NCBI GenBank assembly: GCA_023417475.1
Contig: JAEZFP010000046.1
Span: 1 to 64,000 of the forward strand
DNA: 64,000 nucleotides
Reading direction: 5' to 3'
DNA from: Bacillota bacterium
GTDB lineage: Bacteria; Bacillota; UBA4882; UBA8346
In this document: piece by piece, positions 52,367-61,760 of the stretch
Layout: the number at the start of each line of letters is the position of its first letter
Position numbering within the stretch: the stretch's first letter is position 1
The notes under the pieces: generated by a model
The model's database searches: none
What the model saw: only the letters and a program-made list of their open reading frames with translations
Told to the model about the DNA's origin: nothing
Made by a program: the position numbers and the translations under genes

Positions 52367-52921
52367 TTAATAAATAACAGCCAAGAATTTTGCCGTTTTC
52401 CCGTTTAACGCTTTCATGCCGTGCGGGACCCCGGAATCAAAATAAAGCGAATCCCCTTCGTTCAAAACCACTTCATGTTTATCCAGGATAACTTTTAACG
52501 ACCCTTCCAGGACGTAGTTGAACTCCTGTCCGGGATGGCTATTAAAATTGAACGGCGCCTCTTGCGACTCCGGCTCTACCGTAACCATAAAGGGTTCGAT
52601 CTTTTTATGCGCAAAGTTGAAGGCGAGATTTTGGTACTTATAATCCTTGCGCCGTTCGACCGATACTCCTTTTTCCTTGCGGGTCAAAGCGTAGATGTGA
52701 AGTCTTGGTTCCTCGCCGGTAATCAGACTGGTCAGCTCAATATTAAACTTATGGGCAATTTTATATAAAACACTGACCGGAATATCGATGTTCCCCGCTT
52801 CATACTCACAGTAAATTTCCTTAGTTACACCGCATTCTTTGGCTAATTCCTCAACCGACACTTTAAAAATATCGCGTAGATCTTTAATTCGCGCCGCTAT
52901 TTGCCGAATCTCCTCTTGCAT
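52367..52921 (-). CDS. XRE-family regulator with cupin domain
   Basis: A 184-residue regulator, HTH at residues 8-65 (IKDLRDIFKVSVEELAKECGVTKEIYCEYEAGNIDIPVSVLYKIAHKF) and a C-terminal cupin (SHPGQEFNYVLEGSLKVILDKHEVVLNEGDSLYFDSGVPHGM). ATG at 52921 follows AGAGGAG. It is the first gene of a two-gene operon with the acyl-CoA synthetase and probably controls it in response to an acyl or carboxylate ligand. Only distantly similar to the other XRE-cupin gene in this window. Confidence 0.92.
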   Translation of the reverse strand: MQEEIRQIAARIKDLRDIFKVSVEELAKECGVTKEIYCEYEAGNIDIPVSVLYKIAHKFNIELTSLITGEEPRLHIYALTRKEKGVSVERRKDYKYQNLAFNFAHKKIEPFMVTVEPESQEAPFNFNSHPGQEFNYVLEGSLKVILDKHEVVLNEGDSLYFDSGVPHGMKALNGKTAKFLAVIY

Positions 52922-53398
52922 GCGCCATCACTCCTCTGACCTTATTGTTATATCTCTAGTTTAATATGTAAAAATCGATTTCATACCGTGTTTATTGCAG
53001 TTAAGTAATATTGTTCGACAATATTTCGACAAACACCTTCTACCACAATTGCTTTTCTGCAATTATCCCAATTGGATTCCAACCCTAAAGCTTATCCCAG
53101 CGATTTTCCCGGGTTGGACCCCGCTAAACAGCTAATTTCCTTTGGCCATACCTTTTTTTACAATCTTCCTGCGCCGGATGCGGCGCGAGTTTGTAACAAA
53201 ATATTAATGTCACCTTACGCTGGTAGGTTAACGGTCAGCCATCACCCCGCAGTTGACATATTCACCACCCTGTGTTTATACTTTTACAAGTGTTGTCCCG
53301 ACTTTTAAACGGCAATGATCCCGGTGGTAAGAATCTTGAAATTGCGCCACTTACACCCATTTTTCCATCGCGATATTGTCGAAAGGCAGGAATGAAAA
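52922..53398. other. Long divergent intergenic region
   Basis: No gene is supported in these 477 bp. A good promoter for the lytic transglycosylase gene is present: TTGACA (53253-53258) and TATACT (53277-53282), 18 bp apart, giving a 5' untranslated region of roughly 110 nt. TTGTTCGACAATATTTCGACAA near 53011-53032 contains inverted and direct TTGTCGA-like repeats that may be an operator for the divergent XRE-cupin gene. Part between 53070 and 53220 holds nothing recognisable. Confidence 0.5.
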
Positions 53399-54013
53399 AT
53401 GATATTTCGAAACCGATTCCAACAAATAAAACGCACGCCCCACATCTGGTTTATCCTTGCTTTTGTAATGGTCATTGCCATACCATGCGCTTATTGGACA
53501 TTTCACTACATAAACATCAACCAAAGACAAGCCCAAGAAAGTCAATTTGTCGCAGCGAAAGTTTCCTTGGTCATGAATTACTTCAATTGCCAAGACCCGG
53601 AGATCCACACGGCGATCATGAAAACCTTTGATCCGGTGTTGGTTGCGATTGTGGTCGGCATTGAAAGTGACTATAAGGTGAACGCGGTCAGCCCCCGAGG
53701 ATGTCGTGGCTTAATGCAATTGTCCCCTGGGAAGTTAGACGATTGGCGCAACAAAACCCGAAATATTCAGATAGGAGCGGCTTATCTCCAAAGCTTATTA
53801 AAACGATTCGACAATACCGAATTGGCAATCGCGGCCTACAATGCGGGTCCTGACGCCGTCATTCGTTACGGTGGAGCGCCGCCCTTCCGGGAAACCCAAC
53901 GGTACCTCGAAAAAGCCAGGCTTTATACCTTGATGGTCAAAAGCGTTGTTTGTTATGAGACCGGTTTGTTTGGTATGAAACAACCGGTTCAAATTGGACA
54001 AGCAACACTTTGA
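53399..54013 (+). CDS. Membrane-anchored lytic transglycosylase (SLT family)
   Basis: A 204-residue protein. Residues 15-37 form one membrane anchor. The catalytic SLT domain (goose-lysozyme fold) follows, with the catalytic Glu in VGIESDYKVNAVSPRGCRGLMQLSP and the substrate-groove motif AIAAYNAGPDAV. It cleaves glycan strands of peptidoglycan to 1,6-anhydro products in the periplasm. An ATG in another frame overlaps 7 bp upstream; the SLT frame starts at 53399. Single gene with own promoter and terminator. Confidence 0.93.
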   Translation: MIFRNRFQQIKRTPHIWFILAFVMVIAIPCAYWTFHYININQRQAQESQFVAAKVSLVMNYFNCQDPEIHTAIMKTFDPVLVAIVVGIESDYKVNAVSPRGCRGLMQLSPGKLDDWRNKTRNIQIGAAYLQSLLKRFDNTELAIAAYNAGPDAVIRYGGAPPFRETQRYLEKARLYTLMVKSVVCYETGLFGMKQPVQIGQATL

Positions 54014-54109
54014 TCACAGTTGAATTTATTCAACTTATATAACTGCTTTTCTTTGCTTTGATTGCCATTGCAAAGAGTTGGCGCTACTCATAAGCGGGAC
54101 TACACTTCG

Positions 54110-54137
54110 CCTTCCGAAAGGGGGGCTTTTTTTGTCA
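54110..54137 (+). terminator. Terminator of the lytic transglycosylase gene
   Basis: GCCTTCC-GAAA-GGGGGGC (with G-T pairs) followed by seven T residues, about 100 bp past the stop. Confidence 0.7.
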
Positions 54138-54138
54138 T

Positions 54139-54167
54139 AATAAAACCCGGACGATGCCGGGTTTTAT
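54139..54167 (-). terminator. Terminator of the 943-residue protein gene
   Basis: AAAACCCGG pairs with CCGGGTTTT around ACGATG; the minus-strand exit reads TTTTATTATG. It lies 12 bp past the stop at 54179. Confidence 0.75.
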
Positions 54168-54178
54168 CACAGTTGGGG

Positions 54179-57010
54179 TTAGATATTGTCGAGCTTTTTC
54201 AGCAATTCTTCAAGATGTCGGGACCCTCGGCGAAGTTGCGATTCGGGACTGTTGCCCATCCCCTCCGGTTCGGCAAACGTATCGAATGGATTGGGCGTCA
54301 TTGTTTTCGGGGTTGGGTCGTGAACAACCGTCGGGGATTGTTCATTCCTCACGGAACCGCCGCCGAGGTCGATTTGGGGTAAACGAACTCCGGAGCCAAT
54401 GCCATTCATTTTTAAAGGATTGATAAGTGAACTTCGCCCGTTTTCATCAATCACTTCCACAAAACCGGGCATGGTAGCCGCGCGGGTCGTTTCGTTCCGC
54501 CCGTTTTCCGTCAGTTCCAATGCCGGAATTTTCACCGGTTTCTCAACTTGCGGCAGATCATCCGGTCCTTGGATCGGAGGTTCATCGGCTTTACTATTGG
54601 TTCGGTGCACTTCGGTGTGAAATTTAGCGACCGGATCAAACTGAAAGAAGGGTTTGTCCGGCAATTCGTTGGCGGTTTCAGTTGCAACTGTTACGACTTC
54701 AGCCGCTTCCGGTTGCCCCATTACTGGTTCGGTTGGCTTCTCGTCTTCCGTTACACCTGTTTCTGCTTTTGGAGATTCGGAATCCCATGATAATGGATTT
54801 TTAATCCGATCCAAATCCAGCACAATACTTTGATTGCCTAAGGTAATCACTTTCTGTCGCAGCGGCTCGCTTGGAGTTTTTAGCGTTTCGGCCGTTTCCT
54901 CCAGGGTCGACTCATCATGAGGTTGCGGCATGCCCGTTGTTGAAAATCCGGGATCACTTGGACCTGAGTTTTTAATCCGGTCAAGATCCAAAATGATGCT
55001 CTGATTTCCAAGGGTGATCACTTTTTGGCGCGTGAGGTCAACGACCGGTTTTGACGGTTCTACCGGTTCAAACCCATTTTCGAACTTGAGCGGATCCATT
55101 GTCAAACCAATATTCAAATTTGAAAAGGGGTCGGATTCCGTTGTGTCCGATTCCGTTTCCACCTTCAGATTTTCGGGAAGCGGCGCTTCCTCAACCGTTG
55201 CCGTGGGAGAGACTTCTCCCGCGACGCTCTTTTTCAAACGTTCCAAATCCAATACAATGGTTTGCTCCCCAAAACGGATGGTCTTTTGCAATTCCGGTTG
55301 ACTCGAATCATCCAAAGCCAAACCCCGGTCCAAATTAACTTCAGATTCGGATTCTCTAACCACGTCGACCGGGTCCGGCTCAACCGTTGCCGGATAATCA
55401 GCGGTCGCTCCAAACGCCGTTTCCAACACTGGACCGGATTCAACTTTCATGGTCGTGATTGAGTGGTCCTCATTTGCTTGAACGTTTTCAAGCTCCGGTT
55501 CAAATGAAGTTTCAAGGAATGTTTCCGCTACGTTGGGAAGCGGCTCCACTGCCGCGATTGACCTTGAATCAACCGGCTCGCGGCTAAGATCCGTCTCGGG
55601 AACCGCTAAATCTTTCTGCTCCGGTAGCGGCGCTTCGAAGAACCCGAACGACTCGGCATCCGTTTCAGCCGAGGTTGGTCGCTCTACGGCGCCTGATTCC
55701 CAGGCCGGGTTTAACGGCGCGCTTGGGGTGACTTTATCGGTGGAAGTGGGAATTGAATTGAAATCGAAGGTTTGAAACTTTTCCAGAATATCCGAATTAA
55801 ACAGGTTGGCTTCAAATTGGGGTTTGGCGATTGGACGTGGCGCAGGTTGTTCAGGGATAGTTTCCGCAACAATCGTTTCTTCCGCAACCGGTTCGGGTTG
55901 AACCGGCGCTTCAGCGGCGGGTTCAGTCTCTGTCGGCACGGTTGCGGTTGCCGCTTCAATCAGTCCGTACCGCTCCAAGGTATCGTTGATCGGCGCCCAA
56001 GTTTGCTTGATCATTAATTTCATTGCGCCCACAACATCCAGGGGAGACGCGCTGGGACTGATCAATACCCGCAAGCGGCCCCGGTTATTGGACCATTGGT
56101 CGTCCCAACTGACCATTGCCGCGGGGAAAAATGTGACAAATTCGCTTTCAAATGACCGCAAAACCTCTGCCAACGGTTTGACCGCATCACTTTCAAGGTG
56201 GATTTCAACCCCGACCTCTCCGCCATAATCATAGAACTCATAATGGATGCCCCGGGGCCACCAATGCGGGCGTAAGGTCCGATAACGAGCGGCTTGGCCC
56301 TGCGGTTCAAAGCCTTCCAGTGCGATCCGAGCGTAAGCGTTAAGCACCTCTGAGAATTCCGGGCGGGGTTCCGCCGGCGCCGCCTCGCGCGCTTGCGCCG
56401 ATCGAATTGCGCTGACCACCTTAAACTTGGGAATTAGAATTCCTTCATTTTCACCCAGCGCATAACGTTGCAAAGCTAGTAAACGCACATCAATATCGCT
56501 TCGTTCCTTGATAAACGTGAACGCTTTGACTAAATTCTCCGAAGCCTCGTCAGTGACCATCGCCATTCGGATTTGACCGTTTCGCAAGGCTGATTTACAA
56601 TAATTCCAAACTTTTTCAAACTCATAATCATCATTTCGATCCGGAGTAAACGCTTTCAGGGCTTTGGTCAACGCTCCGTTCAGCAGATCATCAAACTCCG
56701 CAATCTCCATGTCCTCAAGCGTGGCAATCAGTTCAAAAACTTGGGCGAAAATTTGCCGCCTTGAATCTTGTTCCGCCGCCAGCTTAATATTGGTAATGAC
56801 CAAACCGCCGTCGGCATCAACCAATAACAGATCAAACGGTCCGATTCCCTTCAGTTGAACATTTCGTTCAACCACCACGAGGTTTGGTTCCTCGTCCGAC
56901 TTCAGTAGATCCGGATGCAACGCTACCGATTCAAGCAATTCGGCGTGACCGGCAAAACCATAGGGAACCAATTGTTTTGGTTCCGACCGACCGTAATAAA
57001 AAATGGGCAT
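54179..57010 (-). CDS. Large protein: degenerate nuclease-like head and triplicated motif
   Basis: A 943-residue protein not recognised as a whole. Residues 50-100 (LKGIGPFDLLLVDADGGLV, then RRQIFAQVFELIATLED) resemble the PD-(D/E)XK nuclease core seen in DUF91-type proteins, with Asp60 and Lys76, but the usual Glu is replaced by Asn74, so catalysis is doubtful. Residues 100-345 are a folded alpha/beta region. From about 360 the chain is acidic, Pro/Glu/Thr-rich and probably disordered. Embedded in it, near residues 573, 657 and 716, is a repeated motif of the form QKxITLGNQSIxLDLDRIK. No signal peptide or membrane segment is visible. ATG at 57010 follows GGGGAGG. Confidence 0.75.
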   Translation of the reverse strand: MPIFYYGRSEPKQLVPYGFAGHAELLESVALHPDLLKSDEEPNLVVVERNVQLKGIGPFDLLLVDADGGLVITNIKLAAEQDSRRQIFAQVFELIATLEDMEIAEFDDLLNGALTKALKAFTPDRNDDYEFEKVWNYCKSALRNGQIRMAMVTDEASENLVKAFTFIKERSDIDVRLLALQRYALGENEGILIPKFKVVSAIRSAQAREAAPAEPRPEFSEVLNAYARIALEGFEPQGQAARYRTLRPHWWPRGIHYEFYDYGGEVGVEIHLESDAVKPLAEVLRSFESEFVTFFPAAMVSWDDQWSNNRGRLRVLISPSASPLDVVGAMKLMIKQTWAPINDTLERYGLIEAATATVPTETEPAAEAPVQPEPVAEETIVAETIPEQPAPRPIAKPQFEANLFNSDILEKFQTFDFNSIPTSTDKVTPSAPLNPAWESGAVERPTSAETDAESFGFFEAPLPEQKDLAVPETDLSREPVDSRSIAAVEPLPNVAETFLETSFEPELENVQANEDHSITTMKVESGPVLETAFGATADYPATVEPDPVDVVRESESEVNLDRGLALDDSSQPELQKTIRFGEQTIVLDLERLKKSVAGEVSPTATVEEAPLPENLKVETESDTTESDPFSNLNIGLTMDPLKFENGFEPVEPSKPVVDLTRQKVITLGNQSIILDLDRIKNSGPSDPGFSTTGMPQPHDESTLEETAETLKTPSEPLRQKVITLGNQSIVLDLDRIKNPLSWDSESPKAETGVTEDEKPTEPVMGQPEAAEVVTVATETANELPDKPFFQFDPVAKFHTEVHRTNSKADEPPIQGPDDLPQVEKPVKIPALELTENGRNETTRAATMPGFVEVIDENGRSSLINPLKMNGIGSGVRLPQIDLGGGSVRNEQSPTVVHDPTPKTMTPNPFDTFAEPEGMGNSPESQLRRGSRHLEELLKKLDNI

Positions 57011-57698
57011 TCCAATTTACCTCCCCAACGGTTCGCTCTGGTGAGTTGCGAGAATTGCAAAACAATAATTTCACGAAGCAATATCGCAATAAATTAATGA
57101 GGTATATCTGGGCTGGTCCTATATTGGCTATTCGTCTCGCGAAGGGGGCGTTTGTCAGATGCAATTCTCGGAGTGTTTGTCCCGCGATTGATTTCAATCA
57201 ATCAACAAGGCGATGGAAATGAAAAGTCTGCAAGAATAACTATTTTGGGTTGGAATTTACTATCTATCATAAAATATAACATAACATTTTCCAAAATGAA
57301 ACTATTTACCGCAAATTTATGGTGATTCTGGAAAAACAATAGCCAGCTGTTTGCCTGTTTCATTCTTTGATATATCAGGTTCCGTAGCCAATTTATCCCG
57401 AATCGACAACAAAATTGAACCGGACCGGGTCCGATTATCAATTGCAAACATGTTCCCTTGGAACTCAGCCAATCTCCGTTCGTTTGAAGATTGGTCGGGC
57501 AAATTGAGCTCAGGCGCTTTACTGCCGATATCACTTCCGGATGATTCCCCGTCATTGCCTTCCTTTTCTTTCAGAAATACGTTCTTCAATACCGACAGGG
57601 GTTTTGTTATAATGTTGAGTATGAACGGCGCTACGTATTGCGCAAGCGTTTCATCCGTCTCGCAGTCGGCTCTAGTTAAACTATCGGAGGTATCAAAT
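57011..57698. other. Long divergent intergenic region with TPR-gene promoter
   Basis: Frames here are open by chance and lack family features. TATAAT (57608-57613) and a TTCAAT-like -35 (57585-57590), 17 bp apart, give a promoter about 90 bp before the TPR gene. An in-frame extension of the TPR gene to 57351 exists but contains this promoter and lacks a ribosome-binding site, so it is not used. The 57200-57320 stretch is AT-rich and otherwise unassigned. Confidence 0.5.
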
Positions 57699-58559
57699 AT
57701 GAAGTTCCAAGCGTTTTGGCAGAAAAACATCCCCTTTCTTTTGATCGGTTGGTGTTGCGTCGCTTTTCTATTAAAACCCGGTTGGCCGGTGTTTATTGGG
57801 GGGATCGTCGGTTGGCTCTTACTGCTATACCTGACCGCGCCCGCCGTGTTTTGGAATTACATTGCGGCGCTCAACCCGGACCCGGTCAAAGCCGAACCGT
57901 TACTGAAACGTTCGGCGCAATCCGGGGCGAGTTTTGCCCAACCGTACGTGGCGTTAAGTATGATCCTCGGCCGCCAAAAACGTTGGGAAGAAGTGGTCAT
58001 CTATCTTGAGCAAGCGGTTATTTTCGCCAATAAAAAACTCCAACCCCAACTCCGCGTACATTTGGCTGCGGCGCATCGGGAAATGGGTAGTTTCGCCACC
58101 GCCCGAACCATTTTGGAAGAATTGATCTCCCAAGGCCACCGAACGATGCCGTTATATATCAATTTGGCCCGTGTTTACCAGCACCTTGAGTTATTGCCGG
58201 AAGCGTTGGACGCAGCTGAAAAAGCCCGTTCATTTGATTTGTCCAACACCCAACCGGTCTTGATCGCCGCCCGGATCCAGTTTGCCATGGGTGATTTCTC
58301 GACCGCCAAAAATAACTTTGAATGGGCGATTTCCCACTTAAGTTGGCCGGTTGAAACCTATTACTGGTTGGGCCGTTCCGAATTGGAACTGGGGGAGCTA
58401 CAAAACGCTTTTGACCATTTGACAACCGCCGTGGAGCGAATCACCGAAGATCCGTTATTATCGGACGTACCTGTGACCGAAGCCCAAGTATGGCTGGACC
58501 GAACCAAACAAAAACTGCAATCGTTCCCTCCGGAAGCAACTAGCAGCGCAACCACTTAA
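57699..58559 (+). CDS. Membrane-anchored TPR protein
   Basis: A 286-residue protein. Two hydrophobic segments at about residues 8-45 (IPFLLIGWCCVAFLL, VFIGGIVGWLLLLYLTAPAVFW) anchor it; the rest is a run of tetratricopeptide-like helices (YVALSMILGRQKRWEEVVIYLEQA, AAAHREMGSFATARTILEELI, LARVYQHLELLPEALDAAEKA, YWLGRSELELGELQNAFDHL). It probably scaffolds a protein complex at the inner membrane. ATG at 57699 has CGGAGG 8 nt upstream. It converges with and overlaps the YibQ-like gene by 4 bp. Confidence 0.85.
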   Translation: MKFQAFWQKNIPFLLIGWCCVAFLLKPGWPVFIGGIVGWLLLLYLTAPAVFWNYIAALNPDPVKAEPLLKRSAQSGASFAQPYVALSMILGRQKRWEEVVIYLEQAVIFANKKLQPQLRVHLAAAHREMGSFATARTILEELISQGHRTMPLYINLARVYQHLELLPEALDAAEKARSFDLSNTQPVLIAARIQFAMGDFSTAKNNFEWAISHLSWPVETYYWLGRSELELGELQNAFDHLTTAVERITEDPLLSDVPVTEAQVWLDRTKQKLQSFPPEATSSATT

Positions 58560-59440
58560 GGCGCTGTCACCGGGGCCGGCGCCTTGGGTTGGCGTTCGGT
58601 TCCGGTCAGTTGACCGTGTGACCGATATTCCAAGACAACCGCCCGCATCTGCAATAACGGAATAAAACGGATTCCCCTTGCTTGTAGTTGGGGATATGTA
58701 TCGCGTATCGCCGCAGCGGTAACACTGCCGCCGTCATGGCCGACATGGCCGATTCCAATGGCATAGCCTTTTTCCAAAGCGATCGTGCCAAGCTTTAGTA
58801 GTTGCTTGACGATACTCGCTTTATCTTTTGTCAATTCCAAAAAGACGTTGCGGCTTAAATACGGCAGGTTTAATTCCCGGTTAATTTGAGGCGCCGCCGA
58901 ACGTTCGGTGGTCCGGCTATCAACAAAAATCAAATTTTTCTCCCGAACGACCTCCAACACCGCCCGAACCACCCGCGAATCTTCCATTGCTTTGGAGCCC
59001 ATGTGGTTATTAATCCCCACCGCCCAGGGAATCTGCGCCAACCCTTCCCGCACTTGCGCTTGAATCTGTTCCGTCGACAGTTTAGTGACGATTGGCCGTG
59101 GTCCCAGCCAACTCAACTGGCCGGTCTTTGCTTCCATTGGGAGATGTAAAATCACCTCCTGTCCATATTGGTGCGCCAAATCGGCGTCACTCCGGCTATG
59201 CTCGAGAAAAGGCATTACCGCTGCGGTAATCGGAATCCCTAATTTTAAAATCGCCAAAGTTCCATCGCCAAAGTTGCCAAAGTCGTCAATGATCAGTGTG
59301 ATAAACCCGCTCTTGGCCTGACTGCTGGAAGGAATTGATCCCCCCCGCATTGCCGTCATGATCCCGGAGATTAAAAACGCCACAATCAACAATTGAAAAA
59401 GCGTTCTGCCGAAATTACGCCGCCAAATGATGAACCACAT
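58556..59440 (-). CDS. Divergent polysaccharide deacetylase (YibQ-like)
   Basis: A 294-residue protein with an N-terminal membrane anchor (LLIVAFLISGIMTAM). The divergent deacetylase domain shows ITLIIDDFGNFGDGTLAILKLGIPITAAVMPFLEHS, EVILHLPMEAK, GINNHMGSKAMED, FVDSRTT and GIGHVGHDG. Asp and His positions are those expected for a metal-dependent carbohydrate esterase; YibQ-type proteins act in the periplasm of diderms with unknown substrate. ATG at 59440 with GGAGGTGA is chosen over a longer open frame. It follows the two paralogous membrane genes on the same strand. Confidence 0.9.
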   Translation of the reverse strand: MWFIIWRRNFGRTLFQLLIVAFLISGIMTAMRGGSIPSSSQAKSGFITLIIDDFGNFGDGTLAILKLGIPITAAVMPFLEHSRSDADLAHQYGQEVILHLPMEAKTGQLSWLGPRPIVTKLSTEQIQAQVREGLAQIPWAVGINNHMGSKAMEDSRVVRAVLEVVREKNLIFVDSRTTERSAAPQINRELNLPYLSRNVFLELTKDKASIVKQLLKLGTIALEKGYAIGIGHVGHDGGSVTAAAIRDTYPQLQARGIRFIPLLQMRAVVLEYRSHGQLTGTERQPKAPAPVTAP

Positions 59441-59539
59441 TGTGATCACCTCCGTCATCAATATATGGGCGGAGGGTTGTATCATATATCCGAGCGGATA
59501 AAAATTTCCGGGTTTCTTCAATGAATTTAAAACGGCAAC

Positions 59540-59567
59540 AAAAAAGATCAGCCCCAAAGCTGATCTT
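59540..59567 (-). terminator. Terminator of the paralogous membrane-protein pair
   Basis: Minus-strand AAGATCAGC pairs with GCTGATCTT around TTTGGG, then a T-run (TTTTTTG). Confidence 0.75.
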
Positions 59568-59609
59568 GCGCCGATATCGCCGATCTTTGCGACAATTCAC
59601 CGAAAATCC

Positions 59610-61760
59610 TTACGTTGAATCCATGGTTGCCCGCCGCAACAACATATACGTGTACCCAAAAGCGAGACAGGTGGCAAACGCCAAAACCCCGGCGTCGTTT
59701 ACCGCGTAGGAAGCCAAACCGGCTGCAAGAATGGCCTGCCAAACCAGACGCTCTTCCGCATGAATCAACGCCCGTCGTACCACTAACCGGTTTACGACAC
59801 CCAAACCGAGCGCCAATAAAATAACCCGCATCCACGGACTGAAGATGGAGAGTTTCATCTCCATCTCGAATTTACGCAGAATAATCTCACCAACCTGTCC
59901 AAATTGTTTGGAAAAAAACAGCCCCACAAAACGGCCGATATGCGTCTGCTGATCCGGATGGCGGAGGTAATCCCATAAACCGACCGATGCTAAAACCGTG
60001 CAACCGCCGATCAAAACGATCCATAACCATTTGTTCCGGAAATTGAGCCGGTACAACTGGATTAAGTAAACTGAAAAACCGACGGTGCCCGCTAAAATCC
60101 CGCCAAACTTCGCCCCTAATTGCGGCCAGCTCAAAACGAATAAACTGATTGTCAACACCAGCAACGCCGGGCCGTTGCGTTTGTACTTCCGACGCAATAA
60201 CTCCGCCAACAATAAGGCCGCCGCTAAAAAAACCCCCATCAATTCATTCCCTAAGCCGTAATAACGCGACCCGGCCGCCGCGCTATAACCAAGTGCCGAA
60301 AAACGAATCAATCGCCAACCGCAGAATTGATCCACAATCAAAATACCCCACGTCACGGCGGCAATCAGTAATAGCTGCGCTTCGGCCGGCTTGACGCGTC
60401 TGAGCAACACGGTAACCACCGCAATCAGCAACATCAAACTGACAACACCCCAACAAGCCTCCGGGAGCAGCGGCATTAAAATAAACACTCCCGGGATAGC
60501 CAGCAAGCCCATTAGCGGCCAGCGCCCCCAGGCTGGTTTGCCAATTAGCAGCATTAACAAGGCAAAAATCCAAACAATTGAGATGATTCCGATATACCAG
60601 TCGAGTAATTCCCGTTGATTGGCGTTGATTGCCGTCAATCGCCGGTTAAGATCGGCAATCTTTCGCAAATAATCTGGCGCCGCAACATTGGCGACCACCC
60701 GTCCGGTCAGTCGGGTCTCGGTCTGTATCCCTGCCAGTTTCATGACGGTGGGAACGAAATCGACATTGGCTACCACGCCGGTCCACTTGGTGGTGCCCGA
60801 ACGCAATAATCCCGGTGATTCCATGGGGTCCCGGATGACAAACGGCTCCAATAACGCCTTTTGCAATAATCCTTTTTTGGAAACCGAGGGACCGACCAAA
60901 ACCAGCGCAAACCCAGTTTGCTCCTGCAATTCCAACACGGAACCGAGAAAACGGTCAAAACGCCGCATGTTTTGGAGCTTTAATTTCTCCCATTGCTTCG
61001 GAAGCATCTCGTCCCGGTACTCATTCAAACGGTAAAAATCGCCGTATTCAACCACCAACACCCGTTGTGGCTGAAGTTTCCGCTTCAATGCCGTTAAAGT
61101 TTTGGCGGGGCTGAATCGTTGACGGTATGGGAAATCCGGATCCAACTCATTCAGCTCGGGGCCGACCGCTCCGTCGTCGACAGCGCCCCGGCCATCCATC
61201 ACAATTAAACCACCGGGACGGTACATTCCGCGAGCGGTATCCAAATTGCCGATAACACACGTCTGCCAGCCGGCTTGGCGGAGTAGCTCACCCAAACGGC
61301 CGGGATCTTCAGGATGCCCGTCAAGCAGCGCCTCGTTGGTCACCCAGCCGATCTCCGCCAAACCCAACCGGGCGCCGGAAAGCAGTCCTGACGAGCCGAG
61401 GCTCCAATTGCGAAACCGGGCCGAATTCGGACTGTTATCCAATGTGACCGGCGGATCCTTTTTCGGAAACGCGGGATAACTGCTTCGACTTCCCGCGCCC
61501 AGCGTTAAATAACTACTGGCGGAGTCGGACAATCCCGATAAACTGCGAATATTCATTAATGCCACGGCGCTGGTGCCCAACAGCCTGCGGACCGAAGGCA
61601 AAGGACTGGCGAACAGTTCAGCGCTGTCCAGTTTGTCAACGGTAATGATGACAATCGGGCGCGTCGCTTGGTTGGCCACGGCGCAGGCGGTCTGGCTGAC
61701 AAGCGGAAAGACCCAAAACGCCAAAAAGAAACAGGTTATTAATGTGACCCTCATCCTCAA
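59610..61760 (-). CDS. Membrane protein with phosphatase-superfamily-like head (paralog B)
   Basis: A 716-residue protein: signal segment (residues 1-28), an exported domain of about 340 residues, then about nine membrane helices. The exported part resembles the alkaline phosphatase/sulfatase superfamily in outline (PIVIITVDKLDSAEL; TGVVANVDFVPTVMKLAGI), but the usual metal ligands are not all evident, so activity is uncertain. The membrane half carries GYSAAAGSRYYGLGNELMGVFLAAALLL. It is a tandem paralog of the upstream gene, whose stop overlaps its ATG by 4 bp. A role in envelope polymer assembly is a guess. Confidence 0.72.
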   Translation of the reverse strand: MRMRVTLITCFFLAFWVFPLVSQTACAVANQATRPIVIITVDKLDSAELFASPLPSVRRLLGTSAVALMNIRSLSGLSDSASSYLTLGAGSRSSYPAFPKKDPPVTLDNSPNSARFRNWSLGSSGLLSGARLGLAEIGWVTNEALLDGHPEDPGRLGELLRQAGWQTCVIGNLDTARGMYRPGGLIVMDGRGAVDDGAVGPELNELDPDFPYRQRFSPAKTLTALKRKLQPQRVLVVEYGDFYRLNEYRDEMLPKQWEKLKLQNMRRFDRFLGSVLELQEQTGFALVLVGPSVSKKGLLQKALLEPFVIRDPMESPGLLRSGTTKWTGVVANVDFVPTVMKLAGIQTETRLTGRVVANVAAPDYLRKIADLNRRLTAINANQRELLDWYIGIISIVWIFALLMLLIGKPAWGRWPLMGLLAIPGVFILMPLLPEACWGVVSLMLLIAVVTVLLRRVKPAEAQLLLIAAVTWGILIVDQFCGWRLIRFSALGYSAAAGSRYYGLGNELMGVFLAAALLLAELLRRKYKRNGPALLVLTISLFVLSWPQLGAKFGGILAGTVGFSVYLIQLYRLNFRNKWLWIVLIGGCTVLASVGLWDYLRHPDQQTHIGRFVGLFFSKQFGQVGEIILRKFEMEMKLSIFSPWMRVILLALGLGVVNRLVVRRALIHAEERLVWQAILAAGLASYAVNDAGVLAFATCLAFGYTYMLLRRATMDST

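Noticed and set aside
57351..57698. N-terminal extension of the TPR gene or a separate gene
   Set aside because: A promoter lies inside it, it lacks a ribosome-binding site, and the predicted residues show no family features; the ATG at 57699 has a strong site.
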